A DNA stretch of 64,000 nucleotides from Prochlorococcus sp. AG-402-C09. Its GTDB lineage: Bacteria > Cyanobacteriota > Cyanobacteriia > PCC-6307 > Cyanobiaceae. The notes under the pieces are model-generated. The model was not told the DNA's origin. It saw nothing but the letters and a program-made list of their open reading frames with translations, and did not search any database. How positions within the stretch are numbered: the stretch's first letter is position 1; each line of letters starts with the position of its first letter. A program made the translations under genes and the position numbers. Positions 25,591-35,005 of this stretch are shown here, one piece after another. The DNA is taken from NCBI GenBank assembly GCA_003279565.1, contig QCHN01000001.1, forward strand, positions 1 through 64,000. Reading direction: 5' to 3'.

Positions 25591-25803
25591 CTGACCTCAC
25601 CCCATCTCCTAGAAGATCAAGCAGCAACAGGGGCTGTTTGACGGGAGAAACTAACGATGTTGTTAGCAGTTATGGTTTTGCTCTGACCGAGCAGGCTTCA
25701 GTCACTCGCCTGATACCCCGTCGAAGCCATTGCAGCCCCATTCATGGAGCTGAGCGGAATCGAACCGCTGTCCGAGATACTGGTCTGAATCACCTAGTCC
25801 ATT
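25569..25803 (-). ncRNA. ssrA: Two-piece (permuted) tmRNA
   Basis: Minus-strand reading gives the acceptor piece first, with the T-arm AGCGGTTCGATTCCGCT and CAGCTCCA end (to 25745). After a 5-base spacer comes the coding piece starting GGGGCTGCAATGGCTTCG (25739 downward); GGGGCTG pairs with CAGCTCC as the acceptor stem with one G-U. The tag frame (25667-25617) encodes ANNIVSFSRQTAPVAA then TGA; this tag type is known from marine picocyanobacteria, which have two-piece tmRNA. It rescues stalled ribosomes and tags proteins for degradation. The outer ends are approximate. A plus-strand frame here is a shadow. Confidence 0.93.
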
Positions 25804-25895
25804 AAGAAATAGACAAATATATTCTGACAGATGTTTTGGAATTAATCGATTAGGGTTAAAGAACTTTTTTATCCTTTTTTAATAAATAAAAAGTA

Positions 25896-27020
25896 ATGAA
25901 ACTTGTTGCATCTATCTCACAAGGTCTTGAGCAAGAGGGTGCAAAAGAGCTGATAGAACTTGGAGCTAAATCAGTTCAAGCTTCAAGGAGACATATATTA
26001 TTTGAAGCTGATCAGGCTTGTTTATACAGAATACATTTAAGGGCTCGCTTGTCTTTTAGGTTTTTAAGAGAGATTTCTAGATTTTCTTGCAATGGTCCTC
26101 ATGAACTTTATAGCGGTGTTCAAAGGTCAATTGAATGGGAAAATTGGCTTCAGCCTAAACAAAGTTTTCGAGTAGATGTAACTGGTTTTGGAGAAGGTTT
26201 GTCACATACTCATTTCACTGCTTTACAGGTGAAAAATGCAATTATTGATTTACAACGAGTTCGATGGGGTTTGCGTTCAAGCATTGATTTGAGCAATCCA
26301 GATCTATGTTTTCATTTGCATTTGGCAAATTCTCAAGCCTTTTTGAGCGTTGATGGTTGTAACTCGAGTCTGCATAAAAGAGGATATAGACCAGCTGTTG
26401 GAGTAGCTCCGATAAAGGAGACGTTAGCTGCAGGATTAATGCGAATGACTAAGTGGGATGGAACACTTCATTTGATTGATCCATTGTGCGGTTCTGGAAC
26501 ATTTTTGATTGAAGCAGTAAGCATGTTGCTTGGAATTTCCTCTGGTATAGATAAACAATTTCTATTTAATAATTGGCCGGATTTTGATAGCTCTATTTGG
26601 AATAAAGAATTAAAAATGGCACAGAAGATGAGACCTCTAACTAAGAAGTTACCTAAAATAATTGGGTGCGAAGTTGATGAAATGATTGCAAACTCCGCTA
26701 ATGAAAACGTTAGAAAAGCTGGCTTGGAAAATTATATAGAAATAATCAACTGTCCTTTTCAAGAATTGCAATTGCCGCCAGGCTTAGGGTTTTTAGTTTG
26801 TAATCCTCCTTATGGGAAAAGAATAGGAGATGAGAATGAATTACCTAATCTTTATAAACAATTAGGTGAATATTGCAAAAAACAAGCCTCTGGATGGGAT
26901 CTTTGGTTACTTAATGGGAACCCAAAACTAAGTAAACATTTAGGAATGAAAGCAAGTCGACGTTTTCAAGTAAATAATGGTTCAATCGATTGCCGATGGT
27001 TAAATTATAAAATTAAATAA
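25896..27020 (+). CDS. RlmL/RlmK-type 23S rRNA guanine N2-methyltransferase
   Basis: 374 aa. The N-terminal THUMP-like part (MKLVASISQGLEQEGAKELI, about 1-160) is followed by a Rossmann methyltransferase with LIDPLCGSGTFLIEAV (SAM motif I) and the catalytic NPPYGKRIG (motif IV). This is the RlmL-like/YpsC layout, expected to make m2G in 23S rRNA (or in a related RNA). It starts just right of the tmRNA gene on the opposite strand and ends 2 bases from the next minus-strand gene. Exact target position is inferred from family. Confidence 0.85.
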   Translation: MKLVASISQGLEQEGAKELIELGAKSVQASRRHILFEADQACLYRIHLRARLSFRFLREISRFSCNGPHELYSGVQRSIEWENWLQPKQSFRVDVTGFGEGLSHTHFTALQVKNAIIDLQRVRWGLRSSIDLSNPDLCFHLHLANSQAFLSVDGCNSSLHKRGYRPAVGVAPIKETLAAGLMRMTKWDGTLHLIDPLCGSGTFLIEAVSMLLGISSGIDKQFLFNNWPDFDSSIWNKELKMAQKMRPLTKKLPKIIGCEVDEMIANSANENVRKAGLENYIEIINCPFQELQLPPGLGFLVCNPPYGKRIGDENELPNLYKQLGEYCKKQASGWDLWLLNGNPKLSKHLGMKASRRFQVNNGSIDCRWLNYKIK

Positions 27021-27021
27021 T

Positions 27022-27408
27022 TTAATTTTTTCCTAAAACAGCTTTTGTGGTTTTGGTAATTCCCTCTAATGTTTCTGGAAGGTAAGGACCTTTTGCTAGA
27101 TATCCTCCGATTCTGAGACTCATCCCTGCTAAACCAAGGTTTATAAACATTAAGATTAAAATTGTTGATTTGTTATCTATTTCAAGTAAGTCTCTAAGCC
27201 AATATCCAAGAATTAATTCAGACCCAAGCAAGGAAAATAACATCAAAACCCCTCCAGTAGCCAAGAAAATTACACCACTGATTAGTCGGCGTTTCTCTCT
27301 ATCCATCTCTTGCATCGCAATGCGGACATGAAGATCCATAACTGAAGTTGCTAATGCAGTAACTCTTGCTGCAGCTCCTAAGCCTTTTTTCCGTTCTGAG
27401 TTGGTCAT
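27022..27408 (-). CDS. YqjE/phage holin superfamily III-type membrane protein
   Basis: 128 aa with two transmembrane helices (about 42-64 GVIFLATGGVLMLFSLLGSE and 83-103 STILILMFINLGLAGMSLRI), preceded by a helical VMDLHVRIAMQEMDREKRRL segment, the layout of YqjE/DUF1469-type proteins. It lies directly after a YqjD/DUF883-like gene with a 1-base overlap (27408), matching the yqjD-yqjE arrangement known in proteobacteria. A membrane stress or ribosome-associated role is possible by analogy. Confidence 0.65.
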   Translation of the reverse strand: MTNSERKKGLGAAARVTALATSVMDLHVRIAMQEMDREKRRLISGVIFLATGGVLMLFSLLGSELILGYWLRDLLEIDNKSTILILMFINLGLAGMSLRIGGYLAKGPYLPETLEGITKTTKAVLGKN

Positions 27409-27872
27409 TAATTTCTTCGGCCTCCACTAACCAGTATGCCAAATAAAACTCCAATTCCTGCAGCAATGCCTATGGCTAAGATGGGCCTTTTTCTCACTGG
27501 TTTCTCAATGCGTGGTCTTAACGTAGTGTTTAACTCATCTAGAAGGTCTTCAAGTTGTTTTTCGAGAGGCTCCAAAGATTGTGCTAGCCCTCTAGTTGTG
27601 TCAGTTGCAGAATGAAAAATTTCTTCTAGTTGCTCTTGAACCCCAAAACTATTTTTGCCTGAATGTACAGATATGACATTGATTAAATCGTCGAGACTTC
27701 CTTTAGTGGCTTCTAATGTTTGTCTAGCTAAATCTGGCCAACGCTCTTGAATTTTAGGCAATAAATTATCAAATTGCTCGTTGAACCATTGCTCTGGCGA
27801 CTTTTCAGCAATAGCTTCTTCAGCATTGACTGAATTTGGAGATGTAGAGGATGAGGAATTCACTGATTCCAT
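27408..27872 (-). CDS. YqjD/DUF883-like membrane-anchored protein, 154 aa
   Basis: A long helical soluble part (residues 20-120, with heptad-like LEPLEKQLEDLLDELNTTL) leads to a C-terminal anchor RKRPILAIGIAAGIGVLFG, the glycine-rich signature of the ElaB/YqjD/DUF883 group. In E. coli such proteins bind ribosomes at the membrane in stationary phase; that function is only analogy here. It forms a translationally coupled pair with the YqjE-like gene. The first 20 residues are Ser/Asn-rich and disordered. Confidence 0.6.
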   Translation of the reverse strand: MESVNSSSSTSPNSVNAEEAIAEKSPEQWFNEQFDNLLPKIQERWPDLARQTLEATKGSLDDLINVISVHSGKNSFGVQEQLEEIFHSATDTTRGLAQSLEPLEKQLEDLLDELNTTLRPRIEKPVRKRPILAIGIAAGIGVLFGILVSGGRRN

Positions 27873-28089
27873 AAACCCAAAGGTTTATTAAAGAATAGAG
27901 AAATATTCGCCTAATCGAAACCCCTTCATGGAATTGAATTTTTTAAAGTTGCCTCAAAAGAATCTTTTTTTTCAGTTTTAAATGTTTGAACTCCATAATT
28001 TCATGAGAATTTTTCGTCGTCTTTGCTTACAAATATTGCTATTCGAATACGTATGGTGCTAAACGTCATTGATATCTCCTCAATATCCC

Positions 28090-28227
28090 ATGGGCGTCGG
28101 AATTTCATCAATGGTTTTTGCTTCGAATACAATCCCTACTGACTTTGGCCTAGTATTAGCCGCTATTGCAGGTGCTGGAAGCCTTCTTTTAATTGCTTTA
28201 AGGTTTGTACCTGAGGCAAAAAGCTAA
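28090..28227 (+). CDS. Small single-pass membrane protein, 45 aa
   Basis: ATG at 28090 (an in-frame ATG seven codons later is an alternative), TAA at 28227. The product begins MGVGISSMVFASNTIPTDFG and has a helix (LVLAAIAGAGSLLLIALRFV) and a short charged end (PEAKS). Its size resembles thylakoid subunits such as PsbX or PsaM, but it matches none I know. No neighbour gives a pathway. Confidence 0.55.
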   Translation: MGVGISSMVFASNTIPTDFGLVLAAIAGAGSLLLIALRFVPEAKS

Positions 28228-28318
28228 AAGCTTTATCGTTCCGCAATTTGTATTTTGGAGAATTCCTCCTGATATTTTGTCGTGGAAAGTTATTTGTTAG
28301 CTTTGAATTATTTTTAAC

Positions 28319-28708
28319 TTGAATACTTTAGGTAAGGAAAAAATTTGTAGGTGGGTTTTATTAAGACATACCGGAGCACCGGATGATAATGATGGCATTC
28401 ATTTTGATTTTCTTTTAGAAGATAAAGATTTTTGTAGAACTTGGCGCTTGACGAAGATTCCATTATTGGATGGACCTTATGTGGCTTCCATATATATCGC
28501 CCCTCATAATCTTTATTGGCTAGATATTGATGAAAAGGTTGTTTCTGGTAATCGAGGAGTTGCAACTAGAATTAAAAAAGGAATTGTTTTGGAATTTCTA
28601 CCATCTTTGGAGAATAGTTTTATAAATTTATCGCTAAACTGGGGAGATGTTGAATCAAATTTGGTAATAGATGAAAATGGTTGCAAGATTTTCCGCAAAA
28701 GATATTAA
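28319..28708 (+). CDS. Conserved hypothetical protein, 129 aa
   Basis: The start CRWVLLRHTGAPDDNDGIHFDFLLED, followed by CRTWRLTKIPLLDG (about 10-52), recalls the 3'-phosphoesterase-like fold of LigD N-domains (H-x-D-F-L-E then W-L). That is a weak, by-eye similarity, and the catalytic set is not complete. A beta-rich protein with APHNLYWLDID and a C-terminal basic end. It is a lone soluble protein immediately upstream of smc. TTG at 28319 is the only fitting start. Confidence 0.55.
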   Translation: MNTLGKEKICRWVLLRHTGAPDDNDGIHFDFLLEDKDFCRTWRLTKIPLLDGPYVASIYIAPHNLYWLDIDEKVVSGNRGVATRIKKGIVLEFLPSLENSFINLSLNWGDVESNLVIDENGCKIFRKRY

Positions 28709-28784
28709 TTATTTCCTGTCAATCAGAAAGGCTTGAGTTTTTCTCATATTTCGCTAACCTCATTCTTATTGTGGATGCATTCTG

Positions 28785-31700
28785 TTGGTCCATATCAGCC
28801 ACGTAGATTTGTCTCATTTCAAGTCCTTTGGTGGATCGATGTCGATTCCACTGGAAGAGGGCTTTACAGTTGTAACAGGTCCAAATGGTTCAGGTAAAAG
28901 CAATATTCTTGATGGAGTTTTATTTTGTTTAGGCCTCGCAAATAGTCGAGGCATGAGAGCTGACAGATTACCTGACTTAGTTAATAGTGGCGTATTAAAA
29001 GCTGGAAAATCTTCTGAAACTAAAGTAACTGTTAAATTTGATTTAAGTGATTGGCGGGCCGATGATGCCGAAGAAGGGATAGAGCCTGCTCAAGAAGGTC
29101 CTTGGATTAAGCCTGATCAAAAAGAATGGACAGTCTCAAGAAGATTAAAGGTCATGCCAGGAGGATCATATGCATCCACTTATAGTGCTGATGGCGAGCC
29201 TTGTAACTTACAGCAATTACAAACCCAATTAAGGCGTCTAAGGATCGATCCTGAAGGGAGCAATGTTGTTATGCAGGGAGATGTTACTCGAATTGTTTCT
29301 ATGAGTAATAAAGATCGAAGAGGGCTCATAGACGAACTTGCTGGTGTTGCACTATTTGATACTCGTATTGATCAAACTCGTGCAAAGTTGGATGATGTTT
29401 ATGAAAGGCAGGAACGTTGTCGGATTGTTGAACAGGAACTGATTCTTTCCAAGCAACGTTTGCAAAAAGATTGTGAGAAAGCAAGTTTATATAAAGAGCT
29501 AAAAAATCAATTATTAATTGGCAGACAGCAAGAGCTAGTTTTATCATATGAAGATGCAAGAAAGGGATTGGAAAAATTAGATATAGATCATCAAGAATTA
29601 ATTAAAAAAGAAAAAATAGATGCAGAAAAGTTAATTAATAATGAAAATGATTTAAGTAAATGCATAGAAAAGTTAGAAATTTTACAAAAACATGTTAAAG
29701 AACTTGGTGAAGATCAATTGCTTGAAGTTCAAGGTAAAATAGCAGGAATTGATTCCCAACATAGAGAGCTAGAAAGACAAGGCCTTGCTCATAAAAATGA
29801 AGGACAAAAATTACAGGAATCTAGAAATAATCTTATTCAGAGAAAGAAAGATTATCAAACTGATTTACAAATTAAGTTGAATCAGATCAATCCTAAAGAC
29901 CTAGAGGAAGCTGACTTAAGATGTAAAGAAGCTGAGGCTTGGGTTGAAACTTCTAGAAGGAAGCTTGCAGATGTAGCAGGTCGTTCTGGTGAATGCTTAG
30001 AAAAACATCAGAAAGCCAGAGATGAACTTAATAAAATCCGATTAGCATTAGATCCAAAAAGACTAGATAAACAAAATATTGAAGAAAGTTTATTGCAATT
30101 GAATGTTATTTTAAAAGAATTAGAAACTGATCAAAAAGCTGATGAGTCTTCCAATGATAAAGTACATATAGCAATTAATAATTTGAATAAGGAATGGGAT
30201 AATGTTTTAAATTCAATATCAATTAAAAAAGAAGAGTTTCAAGAATTAGTTTCTGAGAAAGGTATACAAGAGCGAACTAAATATAGATTAGAGAAAGAAC
30301 AAGTAAAGCTTCAAAATGATATTGCTCGTTTAGAAAGTAGGAAAGAAATTATATCCGAGAGCCGAGGGACAAATGCAATAACTTTGTTATTAAAATCGGG
30401 GATAGAAGGTATACATGGACCTGTTGCGAATTTAGGAGAAGTTGAGGATCGTTATAGAATTGCTCTAGAAGTAGCTGCTGGTGCAAGGCTTGCCCAAGTT
30501 GTTGTAGATAGCGATCGAATTGCTGCAAAATCAATTGATCTTTTAAAACGAAAAAGAGCTGGAAGATTGACTTTTTTACCTCTTAATAAGATTTTAAAAA
30601 ACTCTCAAAATAGATCTGATGTATTTCAGAGATCTGTTCAGCCTAATCTTAATAAAAATACTGGATTAATTGCAAAGGCTATTGACTTGGTTCAATTTGA
30701 TTCAATATATAAAGATGTTTTCTTTTATGTATTTGGTGAGACAATTGTTTTTAGTGACTTGACATCAGCTCGTGATCAAATTGGCATAAAAAGAGCTGTT
30801 ACTTTAGAAGGTGAATTGTTAGAAAGGAGTGGAGCAATGACTGGTGGAAGTTTAAATAATAGAGCCTTGGGTTTGAGTTTTGGAAGAGTAAAAGATAATG
30901 ATGATTGTGATCAATTAAAGATTAGATTATTAGAAATTGGCGAGACCTTAGTTAATTGTCAAAATAACGAAAATCAACTCATCCATAAGCTAGATAATCT
31001 TAGAACTCAGCTAAGTCAATTAGAACAAAAGAAAGCAGCACTTGATGCCGAAAGAGTAACTTCTAAAAGATCAAATTCGCCTTTATTAGAACGCCAAAGT
31101 AATCGCTTAAAAAGGATTGATGTTCTGCAAAAATCTAAAAATGAAAAGATACTTCAATTAGAATCAATTAATTCGATTATTAAACCTTTAGAGGTCGTTG
31201 TATTAGAAATTGAGAAGGAACAAAAAACAATAGATAAATCAAGTGACGCATCTGTTTGGTCTGAATTACAAAAAGATCTAGAAGATGCTGATAAAAATCT
31301 TCTTGCTTTTAGAAATAAAAGAGATGAGATTTTACATAAGCAATCTCAAAATAAGCTTGCGATTGAACGATTAAATGATCAAGAGACTTCTTTAATCAGC
31401 GAAGAAAAACGTTTAAAGGATTCCATTGATAATCTTGCTTCTGCTCATATCGCTTGGCGTGAGCAAAGCAAACTACTTAATACCAATCGGCAAGATTTGA
31501 TTAATAAACAAAAAGATTTAGAAACCCGCTTTGGTGAACAACGAAGAGAGAGAGATTGCGTAGAAGCTGATGTGGCTAAAAAACGATTGAATTTACAAGA
31601 AATGCAATGGAGTCTCCAACGTTTAAGGGAAGATCAAAAAAACATGAAGGAAGAAATGCGTATGGAAACTACTCGATGTAGTGAATTAGAGAAAAAGCTT

Positions 31701-32390
31701 CCAAATCCCATGCCCATGATCTCAGATGAAATAAGAGATAATGGTTTACAGGCTTTACTGTCTCAATTGGACGCTTTGCAGAAAAGGATGGAAGAATTGG
31801 AACCTGTGAATATGCTTGCACTGGAAGAATTAGCCAAATTAGAAGAGAGACTTGATGAACTGGAAAATAGACTTCAAGTTCTCACCGATGAAAGATCGGA
31901 GTTATTGCTTAGAATAGAGACAGTCTCAACTTTGCGTCAGGAAGCCTTTATGGAGGCTTTTCAGGCAGTTGATGTTCATTTTCGTGATATTTTTTCAAGC
32001 CTCTCTGAAGGAGATGGACATTTGCAACTGGAGAATCTTGATCAACCGTTGGAAGGCGGTTTGACTTTGGTTGCTCATCCAAAAGGCAAGCCCGTAAGAC
32101 GGCTTGCGGCTATGTCCGGAGGAGAAAAGTCATTAACTGCTTTGAGTTTTCTTTTTGCGTTACAACGTTTTAGACCTTCCCCTTTTTATGCCCTCGACGA
32201 AGTAGATAGTTTCTTAGATGGAGTTAATGTTGAAAGGTTAGCCGCTTTAATTGCCCAGCAAGCTCAGCATGCACAATTTCTTGTTGTAAGTCATCGAAGA
32301 CCTATGATTGGAGCCTCAATGAGGACTATTGGAGTTACGCAAGCAAGAGGCAATCATACTCAAGTTGTTGGGTTACCAATCGCAGCTTGA
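28785..32390 (+). CDS. smc: Chromosome segregation protein SMC
   Basis: 1201 aa, full family length. Walker A GPNGSGKSN (32-40), long coiled coil (about 170-520 and 680-1030), hinge domain (about 535-660, including VANLGEVEDRY and GRLTFLPLNKIL), and the C-terminal head with SGGEKSLTALSF and LDEVDSFLDGVNVERL (Walker B). SMC dimers with Scp partners compact and separate chromosomes. The TTG start at 28785 gives the correct N-terminus (VHISHVDLSHFKSFGG). The following PRC-barrel gene starts 58 bases later on the same strand. Confidence 0.95.
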   Translation: MVHISHVDLSHFKSFGGSMSIPLEEGFTVVTGPNGSGKSNILDGVLFCLGLANSRGMRADRLPDLVNSGVLKAGKSSETKVTVKFDLSDWRADDAEEGIEPAQEGPWIKPDQKEWTVSRRLKVMPGGSYASTYSADGEPCNLQQLQTQLRRLRIDPEGSNVVMQGDVTRIVSMSNKDRRGLIDELAGVALFDTRIDQTRAKLDDVYERQERCRIVEQELILSKQRLQKDCEKASLYKELKNQLLIGRQQELVLSYEDARKGLEKLDIDHQELIKKEKIDAEKLINNENDLSKCIEKLEILQKHVKELGEDQLLEVQGKIAGIDSQHRELERQGLAHKNEGQKLQESRNNLIQRKKDYQTDLQIKLNQINPKDLEEADLRCKEAEAWVETSRRKLADVAGRSGECLEKHQKARDELNKIRLALDPKRLDKQNIEESLLQLNVILKELETDQKADESSNDKVHIAINNLNKEWDNVLNSISIKKEEFQELVSEKGIQERTKYRLEKEQVKLQNDIARLESRKEIISESRGTNAITLLLKSGIEGIHGPVANLGEVEDRYRIALEVAAGARLAQVVVDSDRIAAKSIDLLKRKRAGRLTFLPLNKILKNSQNRSDVFQRSVQPNLNKNTGLIAKAIDLVQFDSIYKDVFFYVFGETIVFSDLTSARDQIGIKRAVTLEGELLERSGAMTGGSLNNRALGLSFGRVKDNDDCDQLKIRLLEIGETLVNCQNNENQLIHKLDNLRTQLSQLEQKKAALDAERVTSKRSNSPLLERQSNRLKRIDVLQKSKNEKILQLESINSIIKPLEVVVLEIEKEQKTIDKSSDASVWSELQKDLEDADKNLLAFRNKRDEILHKQSQNKLAIERLNDQETSLISEEKRLKDSIDNLASAHIAWREQSKLLNTNRQDLINKQKDLETRFGEQRRERDCVEADVAKKRLNLQEMQWSLQRLREDQKNMKEEMRMETTRCSELEKKLPNPMPMISDEIRDNGLQALLSQLDALQKRMEELEPVNMLALEELAKLEERLDELENRLQVLTDERSELLLRIETVSTLRQEAFMEAFQAVDVHFRDIFSSLSEGDGHLQLENLDQPLEGGLTLVAHPKGKPVRRLAAMSGGEKSLTALSFLFALQRFRPSPFYALDEVDSFLDGVNVERLAALIAQQAQHAQFLVVSHRRPMIGASMRTIGVTQARGNHTQVVGLPIAA

Positions 32391-32448
32391 TTGAATTTAC
32401 TAAGATGGTTCAAAATGGCTCTACTAATCTCATTACTGCATATTTGAG

Positions 32449-33492
32449 TTGACCAACACTCAAGCCCCACAAGAATCACCATCAGCTGTTCCAAGTGACA
32501 GATTATGGCTTCGTTCTGAGTTGATGGGGACTCAGGTTATTACTCGTGATAGTGGACGTAGGCTAGGCCTTGTAGGAGAAGTGGTTGTTGATATTGATCG
32601 TAGAGAAGTTGTTGCTTTGGGACTACGTGATAACCCTTTAACACGTTTTTTACCTGGTTTGCCTAGATGGCTTCCTCTTGATCAGATCCGTCAAGTAGGG
32701 GATGTGATATTAGTAGATACAATAGATTCCTTGAGCGAAAACTTTGTTCCCGAAAGATTTAATAAAGTTATTAATTGCCAGGTTATTACTGAATCAGGAG
32801 ATCAGCTGGGAAGAGTACTTGGATTTTCTTTTGATATTGAAACAGGAGAACTGCTGACTTTAGTAATGGGAGCATTAGGCGTTCCTTTATTAGGCGAAGG
32901 GGTTTTAAGTACTTGGGAGATGCCTGTTGATGAAATTGTAAGTAGTGGTCCAGATCGCATAATTGTTTATGAGGGAGCTGAAGAGAAATTAAAACAATTA
33001 AATAGCGGGTTTCTTGAAAAGCTTGGTGTAGGCAATTCGGGATGGGAAGAAACAGAAAGAGACAGGTATCGAGTTAATCTTGTTCCAGTTGAAAATCAAT
33101 TAACTTCTGGTGAGAGTGAAAATGAGGAACAAAGGCTTCTAGATCAATCTGAAGAGGAAATATTTGAAGAAGAAGAGATGGAATATGTAGAATTAAAAGA
33201 TTCAGAAGAACAGCAATATAATCAAGAATTAAGATATCTTGATGAATCTAAGCAGTCTTCAATTTATTCTGAAATTGATGAAGATGAAGTTAACTATGAT
33301 GAATCAAAATTAAAAAATAAAAATGATAATTTTCAATCTAATATTTCCTCTAATAAGACTAAAAATAGATCAAAAATAACAAGAGAAGAAGAACCTATTG
33401 ATGTCGAACCTTTAGATGAGTTTTCTATACAGGAATCTCAAGATTCTATATCTAATGATAAAGAACTTTTAGATATAGAAGATCCATGGTGA
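32449..33492 (+). CDS. PRC-barrel protein with acidic tail, 347 aa
   Basis: Two PRC-barrel-type modules are visible: LRSELMGTQVITRDSGRRLG then LVGEVVVDIDRREVVALGLR (about 21-62), and NCQVITESGDQLGRVLGFSF with DIETGELLTLVMG (about 108-142). From about 200 to the end the chain becomes a low-complexity, very acidic tail (Glu/Asp/Ser/Asn-rich), probably disordered. PRC barrels act in RNA processing and photosynthetic reaction-centre assembly; which applies here is unknown. TTG start. It is next to smc. Confidence 0.75.
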   Translation: MTNTQAPQESPSAVPSDRLWLRSELMGTQVITRDSGRRLGLVGEVVVDIDRREVVALGLRDNPLTRFLPGLPRWLPLDQIRQVGDVILVDTIDSLSENFVPERFNKVINCQVITESGDQLGRVLGFSFDIETGELLTLVMGALGVPLLGEGVLSTWEMPVDEIVSSGPDRIIVYEGAEEKLKQLNSGFLEKLGVGNSGWEETERDRYRVNLVPVENQLTSGESENEEQRLLDQSEEEIFEEEEMEYVELKDSEEQQYNQELRYLDESKQSSIYSEIDEDEVNYDESKLKNKNDNFQSNISSNKTKNRSKITREEEPIDVEPLDEFSIQESQDSISNDKELLDIEDPW

Positions 33493-34770
33493 TTAATTTA
33501 AAAGCTTTTCTTCTTCTAAAAGATTGATAATTTGCTTGCAAAATTTTTTTGTTGCTCCTCTATTTCCTCTGAGTGCTTGAAGGTCTTCTTTTTGACCAGA
33601 AAGTCTTGTTGGGGAATTTAGCCAATCTATAGTTTCTTCAGCTATTTGTTTGGGGGTTATATGTCCTATTCTTTCAGGGACAATCATTCTCTTTGCAGAT
33701 ATATTTGGCCAAGCCATAAAACCTGTTTTTCTAAGTTTTATAAAGCTAATTAATGTACCTAGGAACCATTTAAAGATTGGTAATCTAGCTATTAAGCCTA
33801 TAAATCCATCCCATGCTTCCATAACTAAAATGTGTTGTGTAGGTACAACAACTATCATCGGAATATTCAATGATCCCAGCTCAGCAGTATTAGCTCCTAC
33901 TGTTGTTAATGCTATGTCACACTGGCTTAGATCACTATATGCAGGATGCTTTTCTTGTATTAAAATTACAGTAGAATTATTTGTCATTAATATTCCTCTT
34001 GGTTCTTTTTTATTAGCTTTGGTAATTGATTTTATTCCAGATTTATATTGTTTCGAAATTGGATTTTTGCTACTACCAAAGTATTTAATTTCATCTATAT
34101 TTGTTGTAGGAGCAATAGGTATTAGAAACTTACAATCTGGCATTGATTTTGATATTTTATCAGCTACCTCAAGAAAAAAAGGTATTCCAATTTTTAGTTT
34201 GGCGCTTTTTGAACCTGGCATGAGAGCAATCCACTTTCCAGCAGGGAGTGGATCATCAATTCGTGCGGTTTCTGTTAAGTCAGCGGTCAGGTCTCCAATA
34301 ACTGAACAACGATTTCTAATTCGTTTTGGTATTTTCTCAACGATACTTTCCGACATCGCGAAAATACGGTTATTCCAAAATGGCCATCTTGCGATCCATT
34401 CTGCATAAGTGATATGTAAATATCCCAATCTTGCTGAAAGGAGAACGCTCCAAAATTGGTCTCCTCCTAAGAAAATTACTAATCCTTTAGATGGCCATGA
34501 ACCAAATTTTTTAGGTTTTAGAAGAAGCTCCCAAAAATTTTTTGCTTTTATGATGCTTTCGAATTGAAACCACTTTTTAGCAACAAGATTTTCGTTTCCA
34601 GTTGCATTCGGACAGGGAACTAGGACAAGATTTAAGGATATTGAAGATTTCTCTGCTTTAGGTCTTAAGGCAATTAGTTGATGAAGTTCTTTAGCCAGTG
34701 GCTTAACCCAGGTAGATAGTTCACCTGGTCCATTCGAGACAAAGATAATTGCTAAAGGATCATTACTCAT
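33493..34770 (-). CDS. LpxB-related protein (cyanobacterial lipid-A-disaccharide synthase-like)
   Basis: 425 aa. FVSNGPGELSTWVKPLAKEL near the start and GSKSAKLKIGIPFFLEVADK (a conserved MPGSK-A element), with PMIVVVPTQHILVMEAWDG, fit the LpxB-like glycosyltransferase-B fold of a cyanobacteria-restricted family. The lipid A pathway itself is separate, so a different glycolipid or regulatory role is possible. It is convergent with the PRC-barrel gene, the two CDS ends abutting at 33492/33493. Function is inferred from fold only. Confidence 0.65.
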   Translation of the reverse strand: MSNDPLAIIFVSNGPGELSTWVKPLAKELHQLIALRPKAEKSSISLNLVLVPCPNATGNENLVAKKWFQFESIIKAKNFWELLLKPKKFGSWPSKGLVIFLGGDQFWSVLLSARLGYLHITYAEWIARWPFWNNRIFAMSESIVEKIPKRIRNRCSVIGDLTADLTETARIDDPLPAGKWIALMPGSKSAKLKIGIPFFLEVADKISKSMPDCKFLIPIAPTTNIDEIKYFGSSKNPISKQYKSGIKSITKANKKEPRGILMTNNSTVILIQEKHPAYSDLSQCDIALTTVGANTAELGSLNIPMIVVVPTQHILVMEAWDGFIGLIARLPIFKWFLGTLISFIKLRKTGFMAWPNISAKRMIVPERIGHITPKQIAEETIDWLNSPTRLSGQKEDLQALRGNRGATKKFCKQIINLLEEEKLLN

Positions 34771-34797
34771 TTATTGATGAGCATTAGTTTTGATAAA

Positions 34798-34879
34798 TGC
34801 GGATGGCGAGACTTGAACTCGCAAGGCCGAAGCCACATGTTCCTTAGACATGCGCGTATACCAATTCCGCCACATCCGC
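34798..34879 (-). tRNA. tRNA-Leu (anticodon AAG)
   Basis: The minus strand folds into a type II (long variable arm) tRNA: acceptor GCGGATG/CATCCGC, anticodon stem CATGT/ACATG with loop CTAAGGA, variable arm TGGCTTCGGCCT and T-arm GCGAG-TTCAAGT-CTCGC. The loop places AAG at the anticodon (codons CUU/CUC); a base-34 A would need conversion to inosine. CCA is not encoded. Confidence 0.9.
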
Positions 34880-35005
34880 AAGTGAACTCAGTTAAACACC
34901 AAGTAACCATGATCATAATGCTTAACCTATTAAGCTTCTACCTAATGCGTTTCTGTCTTGGGCACTAATACTGATACGATCCGCCTGAGGACTTAATAAA
35001 TTTGA

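Noticed and set aside
25569-25805. 78-codon plus-strand frame across the tmRNA
   Set aside because: It lies antisense to ssrA, whose structure and tag frame are clear; a chance frame.
33650-34408. 252-codon plus-strand frame
   Set aside because: Antisense to the LpxB-related gene, which has clear family motifs.
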